The translations under genes were made by a program, and so were the position numbers. Positions 17,881 to 28,189 of a stretch of 64,000 bases of DNA are shown here, in pieces; positions within the stretch are counted from its first letter, which is position 1, and each line of letters opens with the position of its first letter. Below the pieces are notes generated by a model that saw only the letters and a program-made list of their open reading frames with translations, made no database searches and was not told where the DNA came from. Source of the stretch: Thermoclostridium stercorarium subsp. stercorarium DSM 8532 (lineage in GTDB: Bacteria; Bacillota; Clostridia; DSM-8532); the NCBI RefSeq assembly GCF_000331995.1, contig NC_020134.1, positions 186,001-250,000 on the forward strand, in the 5' to 3' direction.

Positions 17881-18288
17881 TTATTCCTTCCGGGCAGCGA
17901 CGAATTCCCCGATTTTTTTGTCAAGATGAGAAATATGCTTTACAAGCCAGTCAACAATCATTTTATTGGTTTTGACCAGTAATACGAGATTTCCGCCCGA
18001 TTCGATGTATTCCTTGCGAATACGCGCAAGTTCTTCCTTAAAATGATTATGTGCCGTTTTTTGTTCTTCCAGTCCCGGATAATTGATGCTTTCCATATAC
18101 TGTTCTTCGTCCCTGAAGTGGGTTTTCGTGTAATCGTCAAGAAAGTCGAACATCTTAAGGATGTATTCTCTGCCTTCGCCTCTTTGCCCTGCGGAAAACA
18201 GCTGGTCAACCTTCTCAAACCAGATTTTGTGTTGTTCGTCAATAAAGTCCACACCTACCGAAAGGTCCGGTGTCCATTTAATTGCCAT
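17881..18288 (-). CDS. Bacteriohemerythrin
   Basis: 135 residues. Start at 18288 (MAIKWTPDLSVG) with GGAGGGGG close upstream. The di-iron ligands of the four-helix bundle are all in place: DEQH, the HFRDEE helix (His and Glu), HNHF, and HISHLD near the C-terminus. It reversibly binds oxygen, and in anaerobes may scavenge or sense it. It is a stand-alone single-domain form with no attached chemotaxis domain. Confidence 0.93.
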   Translation of the reverse strand: MAIKWTPDLSVGVDFIDEQHKIWFEKVDQLFSAGQRGEGREYILKMFDFLDDYTKTHFRDEEQYMESINYPGLEEQKTAHNHFKEELARIRKEYIESGGNLVLLVKTNKMIVDWLVKHISHLDKKIGEFVAARKE

Positions 18289-18615
18289 GTTTATACCCCC
18301 TCCAACAATAATATACACAAAAGTACACGGTACCGGACGGAAGCCCGCCTGCTGTATAATGGTAACTATGTACATCTGCATATATATTTTACCATAACTT
18401 CAGGCAAAACGGTCTTTCAAAATCAAATATTTTATTTTTTAGCTTTTTCGACTGCTTTATTGCTTTTTCCTGGACATACGGCTGCAGTTTTCATAATAAT
18501 GTTTATGCATTCCTGCTTCCGCTATTTACGCCAAAAAACGCAGAATATTGAAAAGTTTAATGTTTTTTATTTGAATTTTAAATAAAGGTATAGTATAATT
18601 TTCAAAAAGAACTGT
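18289..18615. other. Intergenic region before the relic CRISPR array
   Basis: AT-rich sequence upstream of the hemerythrin gene that should hold its promoter. Short open frames here are antisense or lack ribosome sites. Nothing else was recognised. Confidence 0.35.
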
Positions 18616-18846
18616 TATAAGCTTTACCTAAAAAGGAATTGAAACTCAGGTGGAATAAAGCATTTTTTGCACCTTGCTTCGTGTTTTCATACTACCTATG
18701 AGAGATTGAAATGCAGAACCTCTGCTTTCAGCCTTAAGTTCGTCGGGTGGTATATAGCCTACCTATAAGGGATTGAAATATATCGTATTCAAACGCCGGA
18801 TTCCTGATTATTATAGGTCTGAATTCTACCTATAAGGAAATGAATT
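18616..18846 (+). CRISPR. Relic CRISPR array of four degenerate repeats
   Basis: Four degenerate 30-nt units end at 18645, 18712, 18779 and 18846 and are separated by three 37-nt gaps, the same rhythm as the main array. They share the core TACCTAT-A-G-ATTGAAA in the same orientation as the main array, but the 5' halves have diverged (for example GTTTTCATAC and GTATATAGCC). No leader remains. This looks like the old, non-maintained end of an array. Confidence 0.75.
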
Positions 18847-18990
18847 TTAAGCAGAATAGTATGATCGTATCTGTTCTGGCTACATTTCTGTGTCCCGTTT
18901 AGGATCATTTTTATTTTTCTGTGTTTTACACCGAACAGATGTTTGTCATGATAAATCTATGGGTGAAGAAGATGAAATCTCTCATTATAA

Positions 18991-19089
18991 CCTGTGGATA
19001 TGATAAGCTGTACTTTCGTGAAAGACAGGGCACCACAGCCTGTTAAGTTCAGAGTGGAAGGTAAGATGTGGCATCTGAGGACTTTGTGA
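18991..19089 (+). pseudogene. Fragment of an unidentified small protein (PVDMISCTF type)
   Basis: The frame reads PVDMISCTFVKDRAPQPVKF then RVEGK and soon stops. The same protein segment recurs at 32225 as PVDVISCTFTNGGAPQPVRF-RVKGK (about 18 of 25 residues identical). Neither copy has a normal gene context, so both look like remnants of one small-protein gene. Family not recognised. Confidence 0.5.
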
Positions 19090-19230
19090 AATTTTACTTG
19101 GTGGAAGAAATATTAATATGATATAGAAAATTATAGAATCTAAAGAGACAGCAGAAAATGAGGCAATAGATGGGGTTGATATCAAACTGCACAAAACAGT
19201 TTTTTAACTAATAAAAAGGTAGTTTTTAAG

Positions 19231-19545
19231 TTAAAACGTTATTGATAGTTATCACCTCCCTTTTTAGATACAAACAATTTAGGAAAAATATTACAGAAAA
19301 TATTGTGAATAAACAAAATAAAATACAGCAATATATGTATTACTGCCTAAAAGGCAGCCGTTGCAATTTGATAGAATATATGGTAATATTTATCCTAAAT
19401 AAATCTGTCGATGTCCAGTAGCTTAAAAACCACCGGGGATCGACAGATCTAAAAATCGGGCAATATCAACTATTTGCGGATTTTAATACTCAAAAATTTA
19501 AAAATTGTGATTTTATAAAAACGGCTTTTTATGCGGGTTTTACGG
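19231..19545 (+). repeat. CRISPR leader, copy 1
   Basis: About 300 nt of AT-rich sequence ending at the first repeat of the main array. It is a clear duplicate, with scattered substitutions and small indels, of 24607-24907, which ends at the single intact repeat of the second array. Conserved blocks include ACAGCAATATATG, TAGAATATATGGTAATATTT, TAGCTTAAAAACCACCG, GATCGACAGATCTAAAAAT and the final TTTTACGG. Conservation directly upstream of repeats identifies it as a leader. Confidence 0.8.
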
Positions 19546-20894
19546 GTTTGAAGTTTACCTATAAGGAATTGAAAGCAGAAGAAGTCAGAAAACAGCTTCA
19601 CGGGAACAGGGTTTGAAGTTTACCTATAAGGAATTGAAAGTATAACTGTATAGAAAATCAGGAATACGATTGCCGTTAGTTTGAAGTTTACCTATAAGGA
19701 ATTGAAAGGGAAGCAGCCTTTATGCGGGTAACGCTGGAGGAAACGTTTGAAGTTTACCTATAAGGAATTGAAAGGTTTTCATTTATTTTCAAATGATTCC
19801 TCGGCAAACCGTTTGAAGTTTACCTATAAGGAATTGAAAGTTAATTGAACACTTACATAAACGGTTACCCAAACCAGGGTTTGAAGTTTACCTATAAGGA
19901 ATTGAAAGATAAATGTTGCCTGACGGAAGGGTTTTAGCGGGCGTTTGAAGTTTACCTATAAGGAATTGAAAGAGAAACTCCCCAAATATGAGAAAGTTGC
20001 ATTGATAAGTTTGAAGTTTACCTATAAGGAATTGAAAGTAAAAATTCCCTCATAGAACTGACGTATTTCGTTTGAGTTTGAAGTTTACCTATAAGGAATT
20101 GAAAGCCGACAGATTGCGGCAGCGTTTGGCGTGAAGATGCGTTTGAAGTTTACCTATAAGGAATTGAAAGTGGCACAAAATGTTAATTACAGCAGGGCAA
20201 TCTCAGTTTGAAGTTTACCTATAAGGAATTGAAAGGGCTTAAAAGGTGGTGAATAGGTTTGAATGGCAGGGTTTGAAGTTTACCTATAAGGAATTGAAAG
20301 GAATTTCGCAACTATCCTTGACGATATACCTGCATTGGGTTTGAAGTTTACCTATAAGGAATTGAAAGTTTGAATCGCGGTACAGAACAGTTTCTTTTCT
20401 GTCATGTTTGAAGTTTACCTATAAGGAATTGAAAGATGATAGCATCGTCATAGTACCTTTCTGCTGTTGCGGTTTGAAGTTTACCTATAAGGAATTGAAA
20501 GTCTCGAATTCCTTATCCCTCGCCAGAGTTCCGGGAGTTTGAAGTTTACCTATAAGGAATTGAAACTTGGTTAAATCCCTGATAATTTTACCAACTTTTG
20601 AGTTTGAAGTTTACCTATAAGGAATTGAAACGGCATTGCCCGGCAACCTCGGGACTTACTTTTGCGTTTGAAGTTTACCTATAAGGAATTGAAACACAGC
20701 CAAACCGGGAAACAACTTGCTCTCGGCAGGAAGTTTGAAGTTTACCTATAAGGAATTGAAACGGTATCACCCCAGAAAATGAGAACGCTTCCCGGTGTGT
20801 TTGAAGTTTACCTATAAGGAATTGAAACTCATTAGGCTCCATAGTCTCAAGTTCTTTCTGCATGGTTTGAAGTTTACCTATAAGGAATTGAAAC
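19546..20894 (+). CRISPR. Main CRISPR array: 21 intact 30-nt repeats, plus two degenerate trailing ones to about 21018
   Basis: 21 repeats begin GTTTGAAGTTTACC and end AAGGAATTGAAA plus G or C, starting at 19546, 19611, 19679, 19745, 19811, 19879, 19943, 20009, 20076, 20141, 20206, 20271, 20339, 20406, 20472, 20537, 20602, 20666, 20733, 20799 and 20865. Spacers are 34-38 nt and all differ. The first 15 repeats end in G, the last six in C. Degenerate repeats follow at 20931-20960 and about 20996-21018. The conserved leader side is upstream and decay is at the far end, so the array reads left to right. The GAAAC-type repeat suits clostridial type I or III systems. No cas gene exists anywhere in the window. 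Confidence 0.98.
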
Positions 20895-21074
20895 AGTCTT
20901 ATGTAATAATATGGCTTTTCATTCTTATTTGTTTCAAGTCTACATATAAGAGATTGAAGCATACTTTCTTCGTTGGCACAGTATTTTGCATGGCTGTTTT
21001 AAGTCTACATATGAAGTGGGCCCTCGCAAAGAGTTCTCTATGCACACAGCTTTGACATATCTTTAGCTACCTAA

Positions 21075-21275
21075 TTTGCTTCTACAAATCCCTTCAGGCC
21101 TATTCCGGATGAATATATTGTTCAGGGAATTTTCAACAGCGAAGTGTTGAGGTACCTGTTAAGGGAACGGGGTTATACCGGGAGCATCACACTTATTGAG
21201 GGCTGTGTGAAGTCACACCGGCCGGTGTTGACGGATCAAGCAACTTTGTGCTATTTTTTTGAAATGGAGGTAATT
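21075..21275 (+). pseudogene. Possible transposase remnant (IS21 IstA-like)
   Basis: The frame after the stop at 21072 reads RPIPDEYIVQGIFNSEVLRY and then LLRERGYTGSITLIEGCVKS-HRP. The pattern L-x-x-x-G-Y-x-G-S-x-T-L-I-x-x-x-V-x-S-x-R-P is that of the IstA N-terminal region. It loses similarity and runs into the peptidase gene in another frame. Weak, short match; call uncertain. Confidence 0.35.
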
Positions 21276-21279
21276 TTAT

Positions 21280-22380
21280 ATGAAAAAGATAGAAAAAATA
21301 CTCATTGCGTTAGCCGTCATTTTTCTATTTTCTGCCTGTGAGGGAAGAAATGCAGATAATTTTATTGGTCTGTCGGAAATTGATGACTTAAGACAGGAAA
21401 CGTCAACAAAAAAAGAAGCGGAAAGTAACAGTGAAGCATGCCCTTCCAATACTCCCATACCTTCTCATACACCTAATAAAAAAAGTCTGGAAGCCCTCCA
21501 AATGAAACCGGAAGAGGCAATTGAAAAGCATCTGCAGGCGCTTACAAAGAACGGGCCCCGGAAATGGGGAACTGAGAACGAACAGCTCGCGGCAAATTAC
21601 ATAAAAGAAAGAATGGAAGAATACGGATACTCCGTTCAAATCCAGGTATTCCCGGCCTATGAATACGATATAGCTGCTGTCAATAATGCTGATTATTTTA
21701 ATCTCAATCCATACAACAGTGAAGTAATCGGAGAAGGACGCAATGTTATAGCGGAACTTCATACACGGCAGAATACGGATAAATATTTGATCCTATGCGC
21801 GCATTATGATACTGTATCCAAGGAGCTTGGCATTATAGACAATACTTCCGGTGTTCTTACCCTGCTTGAACTGGCCCGCCAAATTTCAGAAAGCGACCTG
21901 CCGTATAATCTGAGATTTATTTTCTTTAGTTCGGAAGAAAGGTTTTTGATAGGGTCCAGGTATTACGTTTCGAATTTGAGCGAAGATGATTTGGACAAAA
22001 TCATAGCATGCATCAATATCGACATGGTAGGTTATGTTAACGGCCAGGAAGTGGTAATTGCCACACCCTATTTTGCAAATGATCCGCGTGATCCCTTAGC
22101 CGGCATAGGAAATGCCTTGACGGACGAATGGCAAAGAATATTCCCGCAGATGAATACCCTTGTTCAGTATAGCGCAAGCAGTGATCATTATCCTTTTGAG
22201 GTGAAAGGGATCCCAAATATGATGATCACCCAGAAATATTTCGATTATGAAACCGTCAGAAAGAAAGATTCTGATTTTGAAAATTTGTCAATAGATGAAT
22301 TGGTGAATACGGTGAATCTTTTAAAAGAGTACATAATTAACCTGAATATTGATAATATTTATTATTCTGATACCACTTAA
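21280..22380 (+). CDS. M28-family zinc aminopeptidase lipoprotein
   Basis: 366 residues, ATG after GGAGG. The signal peptide ends in the lipobox FSAC, so the enzyme is tethered outside the membrane. The peptidase domain shows all M28 co-catalytic zinc ligands in order: H (LCAHYDT), D (IIDNTSGVLTLLELA), E-E (FFSSEERFLIGSRYY), D (INIDMVGY) and H (SSDHYPF). It probably removes N-terminal residues from extracellular peptides. It sits between the CRISPR array and decayed small genes with no operon partner. A link to the peptide-maturation cluster 3 kb downstream is possible but unsupported. Confidence 0.9.
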   Translation: MKKIEKILIALAVIFLFSACEGRNADNFIGLSEIDDLRQETSTKKEAESNSEACPSNTPIPSHTPNKKSLEALQMKPEEAIEKHLQALTKNGPRKWGTENEQLAANYIKERMEEYGYSVQIQVFPAYEYDIAAVNNADYFNLNPYNSEVIGEGRNVIAELHTRQNTDKYLILCAHYDTVSKELGIIDNTSGVLTLLELARQISESDLPYNLRFIFFSSEERFLIGSRYYVSNLSEDDLDKIIACINIDMVGYVNGQEVVIATPYFANDPRDPLAGIGNALTDEWQRIFPQMNTLVQYSASSDHYPFEVKGIPNMMITQKYFDYETVRKKDSDFENLSIDELVNTVNLLKEYIINLNIDNIYYSDTT

Positions 22381-22402
22381 GTGAAAAATACCATTTTGTC
22401 TG

Positions 22403-22552
22403 TTAATCGAACAAATATATTTCAATATACTTTTTTAAACTCTTATCAGTTTTTGGATAAAGTTTTAAATACGCATGACGCAAGTTTTTCTTTTCTTTAT
22501 TTCTTTCTTGTATGTATCTTTTAAACTATGTTATAGCGTTATTATCATCCAA
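22403..22552 (-). pseudogene. Decayed small gene of unknown function (second of a pair)
   Basis: TTG at 22552 stands seven bases after GGGAGG. The frame reads DDNNAIT, then TAG, then FKRYIQERNKEKKNLRHAYL to TAA at 22403. The sequence after the stop is lysine-rich and protein-like, so this looks like a real small gene broken by a nonsense codon at codon 9. It starts 25 nt after the end of the upstream broken gene, like an operon. Family not recognised. Confidence 0.4.
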
Positions 22553-22577
22553 CCGGTTTCCTCCCTTGTGTAAATTT

Positions 22578-22987
22578 TTAGTCTTTTTTAACTCTATTTT
22601 CACAGAGTTTGATGAAAAGTTCATAAGGATTGGATTCTGATAATTCTTTTAGATGAATGAAGTTTTCACTTATATATTTCAGCATATTAGATGCTCAATA
22701 ATTCTGAATCTATCTTTAAATTCCAGTGTTTTATTACAATTATTTTTATACGCTATTTTGTTTATTGAGGCTTTATGTTTTATATTTCCTATCTATCATG
22801 CTAAAACAAATGGCAAATCGGTTGGTCTTAGTCCTTGTATAAGTATCTTCTCAATTTCCTGCTCGACGAAGTGACTCGTTTTATTTCTAATTAGCTTGTT
22901 ACGAGAGGTTATAAAATACATAGGCTAATATTCGCCAACAAATTCATCCAAAGTCAACGCTTTGTTACAAAGACTATATAACTGCAT
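22578..22987 (-). pseudogene. Decayed small gene of unknown function (first of a pair)
   Basis: ATG at 22987 follows a strong GGAGGTG. The frame gives MQLYSLCNKALTLDEFVGEY, then TAG, and goes on in the same frame with HFVEQEIEKILIQGLRPTDL-PFVLA, TGA TAG, and more protein-like sequence. After a frame change it ends MLKYISENFIHLKELSESNP...VKKD at 22578. The whole is about 135 codons with several stops and one shift. The strong ribosome site shows it was once translated. I do not recognise the family. Confidence 0.5.
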
Positions 22988-23216
22988 ATTACACCTCCTG
23001 CATTTATTCAAAGCTTATACATTTTATAAAATCAAATCCAATATATTTATATAATATCAATAAATGGATAAATATTCAAATAAGAGGATTATTGTTAGGT
23101 AGAAATAAAGTGGCTTTTATTGGTAAACATAATTTCCATCAATGCCCATTGCGCTAATTCCGAATTGGTTCATTTTATTTCTAAATAATTTTTGTAATTT
23201 TTAATGTATTTGTAAA
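22988..23216. other. AT-rich stretch between decayed genes and IS30
   Basis: Nothing coding is recognised. It ends with the 15-bp sequence at 23198-23212 that is repeated on the other side of the IS30 element at 24597-24611. Confidence 0.4.
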
Positions 23217-24589
<1,373 letters not shown>

Positions 24590-24606
24590 ACGAACCTTTT
24601 TAATGT

Positions 24607-24907
24607 ATTTGATGGTTATTACCTTCTTTTTATATACAAACAATTCAAAGAAATGTTAAACTGAATTTAGGAAGTTTTGTGAATAAACAAAATAAAATAC
24701 AGCAATATATGCATTACTGGCTAAAAGTAGCCATTGCAAATTGATAGAATATATGGTAATATTTATCCTATGAATCTATTGATGCCCAGTAGCTTAAAAA
24801 CCACCGAGATCGACAGATCTAAAAATTGAGCAATATCAGCTGTTTACGGATTTTAATGCTTAAAATTATGGATTTTATAAAAGCGGCTTTTTATGAGGGT
24901 TTTACGG
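24607..24907 (+). repeat. CRISPR leader, copy 2
   Basis: Second copy of the sequence at 19231-19545. It ends with the same TTTTACGG directly in front of an intact CRISPR repeat. Differences are scattered single bases and small gaps (for example, a run of about 12 nt near 19485-19500 is shortened here), so the duplication is not recent. Confidence 0.8.
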
Positions 24908-25003
24908 GTTTGAAGTTTACCTATAAGGAATTGAAACAGAGTACACATTTCACTTGCCGAGTTCTGCGCATATGTTTAAAGACTACCTATAAGGCATTTA
25001 ACC
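24908..25003 (+). CRISPR. Minimal second CRISPR: one intact and one degenerate repeat
   Basis: 24908-24937 is a perfect copy of the C-ending repeat of the main array. A 36-nt spacer follows, then a degenerate repeat at 24974-25003 (GTTTAAAGACTACCTATAAG then GCATTTAACC). With the leader copy in front it is a functional-looking leader plus a single spacer, or the stub of a collapsed array. Confidence 0.85.
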
Positions 25004-25075
25004 AAGGATGTCCTGTCTGAGGACCGCATTAATCTATAAAGAAAAAACGTAATTTTTCGTTTTCAATAAATTTTG

Positions 25076-25110
25076 TGTCAATAGCGGATTTAAATTATAC
25101 ACCGGCGGTG
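25076..25110 (+). repeat. 35-nt direct repeat, left copy
   Basis: Identical over 35 nt to 32136-32170 and in the same orientation. It begins TGTCAATAGCGG and ends CACCGGCGGTG. It truncates the 3' end of an MFS gene: the transporter frame stops making sense at this point. TGTCA ends suggest the terminus of a lost insertion sequence, but that is inference. Confidence 0.8.
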
Positions 25111-25640
25111 GCATCAACCCTATGATGAACATTCCATTCCACACAGCCATCATTCCACTGTAAATAGTGGCTCTAAATCTATTCTCCGAAATCATTGCCA
25201 TCATCACATCGTATCCAATTGAATGAAAAACTCCTAATCCTGAAGATATTATCATTGTCAGAACTGCAACAAATGGCAAATGGGTAAGCGCAAAAACTAA
25301 CAAGAAAGCTCCTGACAGAACATTTCCTAAAATAAGGCCATTTATAAATCCATAGTTGTATCTATCCACAACTATCCCCGCTACTGGTGTAAGAATCAGT
25401 TGAATTATTCCTAATATGCTAAATATTAGCCTTATTTTTGCACTATCAAGTCCAAAACTTTCTGTCAGATATGGAGAATAGTAATTCCCATATATTGTAA
25501 TTTCTTGATTTATTGTCCTGAAGCATTATAACTTACACCTAAAATTATTATTTTTTGTATAATTGTATAAATATCCTTTCCCAAAGTAATCGCTTTCAAG
25601 AAATCAATTAATTTCTTTTTGATATTCCTAGCAGATGAAA
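25111..25640 (-). pseudogene. Decayed MFS transporter gene
   Basis: Two frames together encode the first half of a major facilitator protein. The upstream frame gives KKKLIDFLKAITLGKDIYTI and then IIILGVSYNASGQ, stopping near 25515. The other frame continues INQEITIYGNYYSPYLTESF-GLDSAKIRLIFS-ILGIIQLILTPVAGIVVDRY and several more helices to FIIGLM, where the 35-nt repeat cuts it. The C-terminal half is absent. It lies directly downstream of the TldD-like gene and may have been part of that cluster. No clear start codon is seen. Confidence 0.7.
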
Positions 25641-25664
25641 TACTGTTAATAACGCATAAAGCTT

Positions 25665-26831
25665 TTACCTTGGCAGTAAACTCTTTCCTAATAACCCATC
25701 AAGTAGTACTGGTGGGGCACTTTGAGCAGAACGTACTGCAATACCATTTTTGACACAAATTCCACCAACTACGGTAAGGTGAATGTTCGAAGAATTCAGA
25801 AAGATCATACTACATACTAACTCTTGAACTGTTGTTTCAATTCCAACTTTCCAATTTACCCTATATATAGGCATCCCACGTTCTATATAAACACCTTCGC
25901 AATTCTTAATCCGAATCCGAGTAGAAACAGGATCCTTATTTAAAAGCTCCAGATCAAGTTCAGTGATCACTAATGCCCTCTCACTCTCATATACTATTGG
26001 CCTAGCTTGAATTACTAGGTTGGTTGTGCGTGGAATAGGGAAAGCACTATTATTGTACCCAAGATATCCACATCCAAGATAATGACATGGGTATGCAGAA
26101 CTATCTATAAACCCCACTATTCTGCCTTGTTCTACAATAGGGATCTGCCTTGTAATTCGGGCATCGTCATTGAAAGCATTGAATCCAATGGTCTCTGCCT
26201 TTGGATCCTCGAAGATTTGTAGATCGACACACTCACCAAAAATCGGAAGATTTTTGATACTCAACGCAGTTTCATAACCTAAAAAGTCAAGTTCTAATAA
26301 ATGAACCCATTCATGGAAGATGTGACCAACAACATTAGGACTTAGGAGGATAGGTAAATTGTTTGGAAAAACTACCCGGTGAGGCAACATGTGAAAAATA
26401 CACAGTTCTTTCAACTTTTCTGGAACATAGTCCGCATATATATAAAATCTAGAATTCTCCTGAAATTGTAATACATAAAATCCCATACGCTGGTGCTTGA
26501 CAAAACCATCTGTTTCTATTGTCCTTTCTTCATGATAAAAAGAAAGTACTGCATCGACAGAATAGTTTGCTACTGTTTCCACAGCAGCAAGCAAGCCTTG
26601 TGTATCAAGAAGCCCTCTCTCAACATATATATCTCCAGGATCTGGTTCCCATACAGCAGCCTTAGGAAGTGTGAACATCTTAGAACCGCCATCACTCTCC
26701 ACAATAACAGTCCTCCCACTGTACATCATACAATGAACCTTGGAATCTTCGTAAGTTTTGATTTCATAAATACGTCCCTTACATATTTTGAAGTGCCGTG
26801 ACCGCAGAAAATATGCTATTCGATAACACAT
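25665..26831 (-). CDS. TldD/PmbA-like metallopeptidase of the radical SAM cluster
   Basis: 388 residues, shorter than TldD (about 480). The C-terminal half is TldD-like: PRTTNLVI matches the family PRMTN segment and GGICVKNGIAV matches the metal-ligand Cys segment (Cys359). The active-site motif is HEWVH at 173-177 followed by LLELDF, where TldD normally has HExxxH; one residue is missing, giving an HExxH zincin motif. TldD-type peptidases trim leader peptides (microcin B17, PQQ-like pathways). The start overlaps the end of the radical SAM gene by 16 bases, so translation is coupled. Probable role: cutting the modified peptide. No TldE partner is present. Confidence 0.8.
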   Translation of the reverse strand: MCYRIAYFLRSRHFKICKGRIYEIKTYEDSKVHCMMYSGRTVIVESDGGSKMFTLPKAAVWEPDPGDIYVERGLLDTQGLLAAVETVANYSVDAVLSFYHEERTIETDGFVKHQRMGFYVLQFQENSRFYIYADYVPEKLKELCIFHMLPHRVVFPNNLPILLSPNVVGHIFHEWVHLLELDFLGYETALSIKNLPIFGECVDLQIFEDPKAETIGFNAFNDDARITRQIPIVEQGRIVGFIDSSAYPCHYLGCGYLGYNNSAFPIPRTTNLVIQARPIVYESERALVITELDLELLNKDPVSTRIRIKNCEGVYIERGMPIYRVNWKVGIETTVQELVCSMIFLNSSNIHLTVVGGICVKNGIAVRSAQSAPPVLLDGLLGKSLLPR

Positions 26832-28189
26832 CCTAAAACACCCGAACTAATTAATGCCCTAAGTTCCACTAGAGGGAGTTCTCTTCCTGTTTGTTTCTTG
26901 AAAGCTAACCTGAGGTCATTCAAGGCAATCCCACATTGGGATGGAATTAAACAATAGATAGTTGATGCATCACCTGTGAGCTCCACGAAAGTATTTCGTG
27001 CCTCATTACGGATAATCAAAGAATCTCCTTGCCACGTTGCAAGTGTAACGAGTTTTACAATTCTTGTGTCATTTCTAATGTTTATTTCTGACAAATAGGC
27101 ATCAGTCCTTTCAGTAGTTATTTTTTTGCTTGCTTGATTCAAGTTAATTGCTCTGATTAATTCTTCTGGTGAAAAAGGACAAAGTGGATCTTCCCCTAAA
27201 AAGTTTCCACTATATGCTACAGCATTACAACGACAACCCCCGCATTTGAAAACCAATGGACAATCTATACATCTTCCCTCAACCTCTCGTTCTCTCCATC
27301 GTCGTAACACAGGATGATTTCGCCATATTTCGGTTAATCTTGTGTTGCACACATTGCCGAGCACATACGAGTTAAGCTGGCAAGGAACAATATCACCATT
27401 ACTACGTACTCCAAAATAGTAAATCCCCGCGCTGCAACCAATAAAAAGACTATTCATAAGCAGTTCCCGATCAACAGCTGCTATCCAGTGCTCATGAGTC
27501 ACTATATATCGGCAGCCTAATTGGGTATTACGTGTCATAATCCAATCCAGAAGCCATTTATATTGTTCGGAGCTCAGATTTTGCTCATATGCCTTTGCAC
27601 CTTTGCCAATAGGAACAAATTGGGAAAGGTTTAGTAATCCAGCCCCCAAGTACAAAGCCAATATAAGTACTGTGTCAAGCTGATTAAAGTTTGTCGGTAC
27701 AATACCCAAGCTGAAGTTAATCCCATATCGCTTTAACAATTTGATGCCTTCAATTTGTTCCTTAAAGTGCCCTTTGTATCCGACAATTTTGTCATGAATT
27801 TCAGGGCTCCCGTGGATGCTTAGATAGAACTGTATCCTATTATCTCCAAGGTCCTTGTTGAGTCGCCAGACCTGTTGTACCACATCTTCACGTTGGTTTA
27901 CCATCATAGTATCAATTGTAATAATCGGCATTTCATCCCCCATTCGTTCCGCTAACTGCTGCAATATCCAGCTAATGTACGGACTTAAAAATGGATCGCC
28001 TCCTCCAATGCCTAGATGTAGTGGTTTCAATTCTACTACATTGTCAAGTATTGTTTCAATTAGATCTCGTGTTTCGGTTGGATGTGATTTTCTTTCAGTG
28101 TTGTAGCAAAAGTTACAATGGAGATGACATGCTGTAGTAAGATCCCAAGACAAGTGGTAAGGTCTATCGGGTACAACAATCTGTTTCAT
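26816..28189 (-). CDS. Radical SAM/SPASM peptide-modifying enzyme with C-terminal PqqD-like domain
   Basis: 457 residues. The radical SAM cluster motif CHLHCNFC has Cys21, 25 and 28; GGGDPF follows as the SAM-binding GGE-type motif. The SPASM region (about 250-335) has GDIVPCQLN, GNVCNTRLTEIW and the cysteine series CIDCP, FKCGGCRCN, CPF, enough for auxiliary Fe-S clusters. The last 80 residues (TFVELTGDASTIYCLIPSQC, then ALNDLRLAF, ELRALISSGVL) look like PqqD, the RiPP recognition element that binds leader peptides. The fusion implies a ribosomal peptide substrate. The start ATG overlaps the MFS stop by four bases. Confidence 0.88.
   Translation of the reverse strand: MKQIVVPDRPYHLSWDLTTACHLHCNFCYNTERKSHPTETRDLIETILDNVVELKPLHLGIGGGDPFLSPYISWILQQLAERMGDEMPIITIDTMMVNQREDVVQQVWRLNKDLGDNRIQFYLSIHGSPEIHDKIVGYKGHFKEQIEGIKLLKRYGINFSLGIVPTNFNQLDTVLILALYLGAGLLNLSQFVPIGKGAKAYEQNLSSEQYKWLLDWIMTRNTQLGCRYIVTHEHWIAAVDRELLMNSLFIGCSAGIYYFGVRSNGDIVPCQLNSYVLGNVCNTRLTEIWRNHPVLRRWREREVEGRCIDCPLVFKCGGCRCNAVAYSGNFLGEDPLCPFSPEELIRAINLNQASKKITTERTDAYLSEINIRNDTRIVKLVTLATWQGDSLIIRNEARNTFVELTGDASTIYCLIPSQCGIALNDLRLAFKKQTGRELPLVELRALISSGVLGCVIE

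Noticed and set aside
18043-18585. 180-codon plus-strand frame opposite hemerythrin
   Set aside because: Mostly antisense to a gene with all iron ligands; hydrophobic AT-rich tail by composition.
20675-20962. Open reading frames running through the CRISPR array on both strands (also 20795-21055 and 24826-25020)
   Set aside because: They are made of translated repeats (YKELK on one strand, FQFLIGKLQT on the other) and are not proteins.
22653-22874. 73-codon plus-strand frame between the peptidase and IS30
   Set aside because: It is antisense to the decayed small gene, which has a real ribosome site and protein-like frame on the minus strand.
22403-22987. Read-through of TAG codons (pyrrolysine-like recoding) in the two small genes
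   Set aside because: The first gene also contains TGA TAG and a frame change, so ordinary decay explains it.
25034-25369. Short intact MFS protein starting at 25369
   Set aside because: The coding similarity extends upstream through a frameshift and ends at the 35-nt repeat; the last 25 codons are encoded by repeat and non-homologous sequence.
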